A stretch of DNA of 64,000 nt, from NCBI RefSeq assembly GCF_964340395.1, contig NC_135550.1:31861176-31925175 (forward strand), in the 5' to 3' direction. The DNA is from Glandiceps talaboti (taxonomy: Eukaryota; Hemichordata; Enteropneusta; Spengelidae). Shown here piece after piece: positions 57,665 through 64,000 of this stretch; the stretch's first letter is position 1, and every line of letters starts with the position of its first letter. Both the position numbers and the translations under genes were made by a program. The notes beneath the pieces are model-generated. The model had not been told where the DNA came from and ran no database searches. It saw only the letters and a program-made list of their open reading frames with translations.

Positions 57665-58822
57665 CCCATGGTCGTGGAAAAAAGACAGTAAAGAAATACA
57701 TACCACGACCATACGACCGGTCGTGGAGAAAAGACAGTGAAAAAATACATGCCACGACCATACGACCGGTCGTAGAGAAAACTCATTGGAAAAAATACAT
57801 ACCACGACCATACGACCGGTCGTGGAGAAAAGACAGTGAAAAAATACATGCCACGACCATACGACCGGTCGTGGAGAAAAGATGGTGAAAAAACACATGC
57901 CACGACCATACGACCGGTCGTGGAGAAAAGTCATTGGAAAAAATACATGCCACGACCATACGACCGGTCGTGGAGAAAAGATGGTGAAAAAACACATGCC
58001 ACGACCATACGACCGGTCGTGGAGAAAAGATGGTGAAAAAACACATGCCACGACCATACGACCGGTCGTGGAGAAAAGTCATTGGAAAAAATACATGCCA
58101 CGACCATACGACCGGTCGTGGAGAAAAGATGGTGAAAAAACACATGCCACGACCATACGACCGGTCGTGGAGAAAAGTCATTGGAAAAAATACATGCCAC
58201 GACCATACGACCGGTCGTGGAGAAAAGATGGTGAAAATACACATGCCACGACCATACGACCGGTCGTGGAGAAAAGTCATTGGAAAAAATACATGCCACG
58301 ACCATACGACCGGTCGTGGAGAAAAGATGGTGAAAAAACACATGCCACGACCATACGACCGGTCGTGGAGAAAAGATGTTGAAAAAATACATGCCACGAC
58401 CATACGACCGGTCGTGGAGAAAAGATGGTGAAAAAATACATGCCACGACCATACGACCGGTCGTGGAGAAAAGATGGTGAAAAAACACATGCCACGACCA
58501 TACGACCGGTCGTGGAGAAAAGATGGTGAAAAAATACATGCCACGACCATACGACAGGTCGTGGAGAAAATTCATTGGAAAAAATACATGCCACGACCAT
58601 ACGACCGGTCGTGGAGAAAATTCATTGGAAAAAGTACATGCCACGACCATACGACCGGTCGTGGAGAAAATTCATTGGAAAAAATACATGCCACGACCAT
58701 ACGACCGGTCGTGGAGAAAATTCATTGGAAAAAATACATGCCACGACCATACGACCGGTCGTGGAGAAAAGACAGTGATAAAATACATACCACGAACAAC
58801 ATACGACCGGTCGTGGAGAAGA
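57665..58822 (-). repeat. Right arm array: ~23 units, inverted relative to the left arm
   Basis: Same 49-50 bp unit in the opposite orientation (CATGCCACGACCATACGACC then GGTCGTGGAGAAAAGATGG or AAAGTCATTGG). The same two variants (AAGATGGTGAAAAA and AAGTCATTGGAAAAA) alternate, mirroring the left arm, while the outer part is enriched in an AAATTCATTGG variant. Shorter than the left arm by about 8 units. Confidence 0.97.
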
Positions 58823-59030
58823 TAGAATAAATTTATTGTTTATTGTCCGAGGTCAAACGAACATCCGGGTATTTATTACTATAGCCCTGTGTATTATATG
58901 ATACTAAACATCCACGACCGAAATTTGGTCGTACGACCGGTCGTGTAGCGTAGGCATTGAAAACAGTGGTTCATTTTGGGCCGCATATGGTCCTAGCAAC
59001 GTTACAATATTCATTTAAATTTGCACTCAC

Positions 59031-59300
59031 CTGTTTCTAGGTCACTTTATTGTAGTGTGTACCGATAAACTTGTAAATGCCTTTTTCTTGCTGCACTTGT
59101 CGAAATTTCGAACTCATTCATTGCAAGTTTAGCTTCGTTCAGCTTCGTTCAGCTTCCCCATGCGCTGCTACTCTGATTTCCGCTTCCGGCAAATATTTTT
59201 TCTCGGCCGTGTGTGCGCCGCCACAGTTGAATGGAGAAACAGTCTCTGTCGGGGCTGCGAGACTTCGACGTCACGTGGATATGACTTTCAGCAAAAAAAT
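59031..59300 (-). promoter_or_regulatory. Likely first (non-coding) exon and promoter of the ABC transporter
   Basis: On the minus strand a CpG-rich segment with CCACGTGACGTCG (CRE plus E-box, about 59267-59280), CGGCGGCGCACAC-like sequence and CCGGAAGCGGAAA (two ETS cores) leads into AAGTGACCTAGAAACAG/GTGAGT, a consensus donor (59030). Splicing to the acceptor at 49618 gives an in-frame TGA before the first ATG, so the exon would be 5' UTR; short upstream ORFs are present (for example from ATGGGGAAGC). A 9-bp direct triplication AGCTTCGTTC lies at 59131-59155. The link to the ABC gene is inference from strand, donor quality and lack of any other acceptor. Confidence 0.5.
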
Positions 59301-60295
59301 ATGATATAATACGTATTAAAAGGTAAACGTAATAACAATTACAAATAAAATAACCTTAAGAAAAATAGTCTCCGTTTTTCAATCATACACAATATGATTT
59401 TCTTGAGGGATATTAGGGGCTGGGCATTTTTATCTGACTGGGGAGGCCAGTGTTTTGGTGGGATCATCTTGATAAACACCACTTGAAGCATAGGGGAGTG
59501 TGTAATATTTCATAGATTGTTGTTGTGTTCCAAGTCTACAGACTAAATATAACAACCTTTTGACTGTATATTCCTATCTATAAGGAGAAATATTTCTAAT
59601 AGTATAGAGATTGCAACAGGATTCGTACGATATTTTCCCAAGAAAACGGTACTGATCTAAACAATAATACGTGCCCCTGTGACTAGGAGTGGGGGTGGGG
59701 GTGGGGGGTGGGGGGTGATAATTTTGAAAAACACCACTTGAAGTGGGGAGGTCACTTTGGAAAACAGACAGAGTTGTATTAACTGAGATTCGTATGTGGT
59801 ATTTCTTTTTTGTCTGAGAGGTTGAATGAAGAAAAACATATAGATTATACATTTGTAAAGCCTTACTTAGAAAGCATTTTCACTTGAGTTAAAATGTTCA
59901 TATCAAATCCAGAGTTTAATTGGATATCTTACAGTGATATATGTGACCATGGCTGGATATTTATTTACTTGGAAAATGATTATCAGCATTAATAAACTAA
60001 ACACTTTATATACTTACTGTCAGTACCAATTGTAAGATGGTGGAATTGACAGATCAAAACAAACCCTTCCCCAGCTTTACACTTCGATTTCTTTCTTTCT
60101 TTCTTTCTTTTTCTTTCTTTCTTTCTTTCACCACAACAAATTTTCCACTGATAAAATGAAAAATAAAATTACTGTTTGTGACAGTGTTGTAAAAAGAGGA
60201 CAGCGGTGTACAACTACAGGGGGTGGGAGCTCAGGCTTAAATCCTTGGTTACGTTTACGAAAACACCAAAAAACAAACAAAATGAAACCAATGAA

Positions 60296-60370
<75 letters not shown>

Positions 60371-60524
60371 CATATAAATAGTGACAGACATGAAAGACAA
60401 GGTAATTATAAAATCAATATTAACAATGTTTCTATGCAACAAAGAATTACGGGGATTACAATATGTTTTCCTATATGTGTAATGGTCACTGTTTTCATAC
60501 CCCTACAGGGTACCGGGTATAGAT
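59301..60524. other. Gene-free intergenic sequence with simple repeats
   Basis: No exon supported. Contains a G-rich GGGGGTGGGG tract near 59690-59716 (possible G-quadruplex), (CTTT)n at 60086-60128, and a pure (AAAT)n array at 60292-60370. The phrase ACACCACTTGAAG occurs near 59476 and 59729. Confidence 0.6.
60292..60370. repeat. (AAAT)n microsatellite
   Basis: About 20 uninterrupted AAAT units. The Leu-Phe-Ile-Tyr repeat frame across it is an artefact. Confidence 0.95.
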
Positions 60525-60966
60525 ATACAAAGATAAAAAGATAAAGATAAAACTTCATTTCAACCGTTTAGAAAATTTAACATTTCTAATTTGGTAATTA
60601 AAAGAAATAAAGTTAATAATAATCTAAGTAAATAACTAAGTTATAAATATGAAAGTATAGAATAGTTCTAGTGTTTGTCTATTTACTACTATTCAGGTAT
60701 ATGAAAAGAGCAGTTATAATATCCCTATGTACATGCAGAATTAAGAATTAGCTTATATGCTGTATGATAGATGATAACAAGATTTTTGTAAATAGCGCCT
60801 AGTATCCATCAAGTGATGCTCACTGGTGCTTTATATAAATACTATCACTAATAAGCTCTCTCGAAAAGGTGTGTCGCCCGGTATGTGTCGATCTTTAGTC
60901 TTGACTTGAAAGTCTCAATACTTGGTACAGAGCGGACAGTATATATAACAGTACTAGTTGGTTCCA
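60525..60966 (-). mobile_element. 5'-truncated LINE: ORF2 C-terminus, 3' UTR and (TTATC)-type tail
   Basis: Minus strand. Bases 60957-60848 encode a peptide with VPSIETFKSRLKIDTY before a stop, the usual 'S..TFK..LKTHLF' C-terminus of non-LTR retrotransposon reverse transcriptase ORFs. A GGCGCTATTTAC phrase follows (about 60790), then an AT-rich UTR, TTTTCTAAACGGTTGAAATG, AAGTTTTATC and TTTATCT units as a tail. The tail block is shared with 14321-14412. Confidence 0.65.
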
Positions 60967-61026
60967 AGATGAGGCAAAAGAAAAAAGTAAACAGCAAAAA
61001 CAACAAAGAAATGAAGTAAAGTACTT

Positions 61027-61664
61027 ATTAGTCCTGCTTGCCAACGGTGTATGTATGGCACTCGACAATGGCGAAGGATTGGAGCGCCACCAAACATCAA
61101 TGACCTTGCATCTCTGAGGTCAAGGAGTGGAGAGTATGAGGTCAAATTGTGTCAACTCTGTAGAACGTCAATAGCATGTAGTGTAACACTATAGCAGTCT
61201 TTCTCATCTGTTTCTGCTGTGTAAAACACCTTACGGTTATCACGCACAGGTACTAGGTCAGTGCTATGGTCAGTGTGATACTGGAACGATGTGATTGAGT
61301 GTGCAGTTTTGGTGTACTCTAGTTTGCATACAGCAGATATATTTTTAGTACTAGTTTATTCGTATCATGGACCTATTATTGAGATCCATGGTCGTATGCA
61401 CAACTAGACTCTAGAGTACTAATAGTGATGTAATATGGTACGTAATTCACGTCAAAAGTCGAACTCAGTCAACTGAGAAGTCAGAGCCGAGTCCTCGGTA
61501 TATGCCCCGGGACTATATGGCGTCAATCAGCAAGGAAAACTACAATATTCATAATTTGTATACCGTTATTTGTAGTACAACTAGTCCTGCTTGCATACGG
61601 AGTAAGTCCCTTGAGGGCCATGTCAGTAATCTAGACCCGTGCACCGTCAGCAAGCAGGACTAAA
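61027..61664. mobile_element. TIR element (TTAGTCCTGCTTGC ends), ~0.64 kb
   Basis: Left end TTAGTCCTGCTTGCCAACGGTG and right end inverse of TTAGTCCTGCTTGCTGACGGTG (ending 61664). An extra internal copy of the left end at 61582 (AGTCCTGCTTGCATACGG) forms an 83-bp hairpin with the right end, suggesting a nested or solo MITE. No ORF recognised. Confidence 0.65.
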
Positions 61665-62105
61665 CTGAACCGAGATTCAGTAGTGCTATAGGCCGCATGG
61701 TGAAATGTGTGCGTGCGTGTGTCCCGGGGGTTGATACCAATGGCCAGCTCTGGTAGGGGTGTGTGGCCAGTGCTGGTCACCCCAGACCCCATTTTTGACC
61801 CACTTTGACCAAAAATCAATACCCCATTTTAGACTATTGCAGGTTTTTAAAAAGATGAAAGTTTAGACAAAATACATTTTCCTTATGAGGCAACATTTTG
61901 GGATAATTAATGGCAATTATGATTTGGTAAAGGACAATGGACCACACTTTAGACCAAGCAAATATAAAATAATGGAAAGTGGACCCCACTTTAGACTCTT
62001 CAACTTGAAAAAGAACATACCCCATTTTAGACCAAAGGGCTAGAAAACACCCCAAAGGGCAGCACATATACATATACTTATATAAGGGGCATAGCATTAG
62101 CATAA
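61665..62105. repeat. Repeat region with ACCCCATTTTAGACC subunits
   Basis: The phrase (A)CCCCA(T/C)TTTAGAC recurs near 61785-61830, 61938-61955, 61983-61998 and 62018-62035 at irregular ~40-80 bp spacing. An 18-mer TTCAGTAGTGCTATAGGC at 61676-61693 is also present at 27996-28013 followed in both cases by GT-rich sequence, marking another dispersed repeat. Confidence 0.5.
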
Positions 62106-62790
62106 CGTGATGAACCCATAAATTACGTCTAAAAGTGTGTCTTTTTGGTCAAAAGTGTATAATTCGAAAATTGCAGATGGGGCTGAGATTTGATGGGAAC
62201 ATTCTTAGGGGTATTCAGATTTAGAAATATTCATAACATGATGATCCCATGAGTGATATGCAAATTAGAGCAAAAAATAGAACTTTTTGGTCAAAAACTT
62301 TCATTCCTAAACTACTTATTTATTTATTTTGCAACAAATTGGATTTGTGTCTTATAAGCCCAAGGGGCTGGATGTGGCAAGTGTTATGAACAATTGTACC
62401 AGATCATATAAACAAATGTATACTTTAAGTCCACATAGGACACGTTAATAAATAAAATACAACAACAACAACAACAACTTAGCAGATTGGGCTGAAATTT
62501 GGTGGCAGCATTCTTATGGGTGTGTAGATTAAGAATTGTCCTTGACATGATGATTCCCATCAGTGATATGCAAATTTGGTATAAAACTGTGCCTTTTTCA
62601 TCAAAATCCAAAGCAACCAAGCAGATTGGGATGGAATTCAATGGGGATACCTATAAAGATGTGTACATATAGATATATTAACAACATGATCATCCTACAT
62701 CAGATATATGCAAATCCAGTCCAAAAATCTCTCAATTTTGGTCAGAAACTTATATATTATATGTATCTTGAAACTACATGATGAGTGAGG
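62106..62790. repeat. Dispersed repeat with ~150-bp degenerate monomers
   Basis: Three diverged monomers (about 62160-62320, 62470-62630, 62625-62780), each carrying GCAGAT(T/G)GGG.TG(A)AATT, an 'ACATGATGATCCCATCAG' phrase and ATATGCAAAT, then 'TTTTTGGTCAAAA'. A (CAA)n tail with AATAAATAAAATA lies at 62449-62478. Family not identified. Confidence 0.55.
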
Positions 62791-62849
62791 CTGCAACTTT
62801 TTGCTGGAGGTGTTATTCTGCAGTTATTGTCCAAAACATTCAAACAGAA

Positions 62850-63115
62850 CTGGCCCTCGCAAGCATGGCCACACCCTTAGCAACAGTGAAATGATGATGC
62901 ATATTACAAAGATAACAACAGGGATGGGTAGGTAAATGTATAAAGAATAAAAAAATGTATGTAAATATGCCTACCAGCAAGACCTTGCCCATAGCAACAG
63001 CCAAATGATGGTTTATATTGCAAAAATGAAAACTGGGAAGGGTAGCCAAGTGACAAAAATGTATGCAAATATGCCTAGCAACAAGACCACACCCATAACA
63101 ACAGTCAAATACAGT
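62850..63115. repeat. Tandem ~105-bp degenerate repeat
   Basis: Segments with ATGCCTA.CA.CAAGACC..GCCCATAGCAACAG..AAATGATG recur near 62865, 62970 and 63070. Non-coding. Confidence 0.6.
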
Positions 63116-63448
63116 TGTGCTACAATGTCATTGGTGCTGTTGTGCTACAATGTCATTTGTTTCTGAGCTTTTTAATACACTCAAAAATAATTTTTAATGA
63201 GTTATTTTTTGCTACAAACCACAGGAGAAAAAAAACTGAGATATAAAAATATTTATTGTAGCTATTTTAGAGTGCTAACTCCAGAAGGACAAAAAGCTGT
63301 AATACAAAACTGACACTACGATTATTGCACCTAGAGTAAGACTTACAATAACATCTGACACACACCACTTTCAGAGTGAACAGCGAGTATTGTACATTGA
63401 TTTTAAGTTTCAGATAATAACAAGTGGGGATTGACGTTTGTTACAACC

Positions 63449-63566
63449 ATGGAAAATGTCAGGTCCAGCATTGACGTTGTTGACAAAGATACAATCCATA
63501 CCGTTGTCAGGGAAACAATAGATAAAACGAAAGAGTTGATTCAGAATATCAAAGAACAAGTGGAAA
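63449..63566 (+). CDS. Likely first coding exon of an unrecognised gene (cut by window end)
   Basis: ATG in a strong context (AACCATGG) followed by 39 codons of charged, helix-forming sequence (MENVRSSIDVVDKDTI, then HTVVRETIDKTKELIQNIK) and a consensus donor GGAAA/GTAAGT at 63567, phase 1. Coding-like composition and heptad-like Ile/Val/Leu spacing suggest a coiled coil. I do not recognise the family, and no second exon is visible before base 64000. Confidence 0.5.
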
Positions 63567-63625
63567 GTAAGTATTGTACAATATTGTCTATGTAATGATA
63601 TACCTATTCATCTAAATACTGTCAA

Positions 63626-63653
63626 GTTTGTTTGTTTGTTGTTGTTGTTGTTG

Positions 63654-63691
<38 letters not shown>

Positions 63692-63734
63692 TGTTGTTGT
63701 GTTTTGTTGGGTTTTTTTTTTGGGGGGGGGGGAT
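63626..63734. repeat. (GTT)n microsatellite with G-run
   Basis: Interrupted (GTT)n from about 63626 to 63700, ending in T9 and G10 (about 63712-63732), in the putative first intron of the preceding exon. The Val/Cys-repeat frame is an artefact. Confidence 0.95.
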
Positions 63735-64000
63735 GTTAATCCTCGTTCACCCAACTACTAATTACTTGTTTACAACTAATACTCCCTTGAGAGAAAGAGG
63801 ATTAATTAAGAAACAAACAACACATTTTATGTGAATAATTTACCTAAAAGTATCTCCTTTTTGTAAATTCATGGGATCTCTGCTGAGAGAGGTGGCTTTC
63901 TGTCCATAAAACACATCTCCCATGCACCTCCAGTAAAGGACCCAGAGAATTATTTTGTTTATGTGTATGTTTGCCTTATCATTTATCATTGTAGATTTAA
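63735..64000. other. Intron-like AT-rich sequence to the window edge
   Basis: No second exon recognised; an acceptor-like TTATCATTGTAG occurs at 63983-63994 and could open an exon beyond the edge. Confidence 0.4.

Larger units (their letters stand above)
50571..58989. mobile_element. 8.4 kb foldback (TU-like) transposable element with palindrome arrays
   Basis: Flanked by exact GTCCTAGC at 50563-50570 and 58990-58997. Its ends are inverted copies: CGGCCCAAAATGAACCACTG, TTTTCAATGCCTA, then CACGACCGGTCGTACGACC and AATACCCGGATGTTCG, about 85% alike over ~145 bp by eye. Inside each end is an array of 49-50 bp units (50983-52541 and 57665-58822, inverted relative to each other). The loop holds unique sequence and a 2.06 kb AT-rich array. 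No transposase, integrase or other known protein is encoded, so it is non-autonomous or a remnant. Long inverted ends made of tandem subunits with an 8-bp target duplication match the known architecture of sea urchin TU elements and of foldback/Galileo-like P-superfamily elements; which transposase moved it is not shown. Confidence 0.85.

Noticed and set aside
50983-58822. CRISPR-like interpretation of regularly spaced palindromic repeats
   Set aside because: Spacers between palindromes are not unique but repeat with the unit; the host is an animal and there are no cas genes.
57608-58830. Long frames on both strands over the right arm array
   Set aside because: Same reason as the left arm; they are mirror images of those frames.

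Overview
The window is nuclear DNA of an animal. It holds seven multi-domain eukaryotic genes with GT-AG introns, CpG-containing promoter segments with ETS, CRE and YY1 type motifs, and many tRNA-like SINEs, LINE tails, MITEs and microsatellites. The protein variants (for example an RNF8 with an extra C-terminal zinc knuckle) and the dense MITE load suggest an invertebrate, possibly a marine one. I cannot fix the phylum from the sequence alone.

Layout. About 0.5-1.5 kb: the 5' part of a GEN1-like Holliday-junction resolvase on the minus strand, running off the left edge. 1.6-9.6 kb: no recognisable gene; dispersed repeats, two tRNA-like SINE copies and a 1.8 kb uninterrupted AGAGT pentanucleotide array. 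9.8-19.6 kb: cardiolipin synthase CRLS1 (minus) and glucosamine-6-phosphate N-acetyltransferase GNPNAT1 (plus), head to head across 314 bp. 22.1-24.3 kb: NDUFAF1 (minus). 25.8-29.3 kb: CHP1 (plus). 33.1-39.8 kb: RNF8-like FHA/RING ligase (plus), followed by a 47-bp minisatellite. 45.9-49.6 kb: an ABCC-type ABC transporter (minus) in a single coding exon with eroded ATP-binding motifs; a likely non-coding first exon and promoter lie at about 59.0-59.3 kb. 63.4 kb: a likely first coding exon of an unrecognised gene, cut by the right edge.

The most striking object is an 8.4 kb foldback-type element (50571-58989) in the inferred first intron of the ABC gene. It has a perfect 8-bp target duplication. 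Homologous inverted ends carry arrays of a 49-50 bp unit built around the palindrome ACGACCGGTCGT, and its loop holds a second array, 2.06 kb long, built on ATTTAGATCGTCTAAAT. It has no recognisable transposase and is architecturally like the TU/foldback class of non-autonomous elements.

The host genes are not an operon-like pathway, although two (CRLS1, NDUFAF1) are mitochondrial and two (GEN1, RNF8) are DNA-repair genes. The recurring theme is repeats touching splice sites: a near-perfect 208-bp palindrome whose 12-bp duplication contains the GEN1 exon 1 donor, a GTAT microsatellite that starts in the RNF8 exon 2 donor, and a 50-bp array that copies the end of the RNF8 RING exon together with its donor eight times. 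At least eight small TIR elements are described, several with identifiable target-site duplications.
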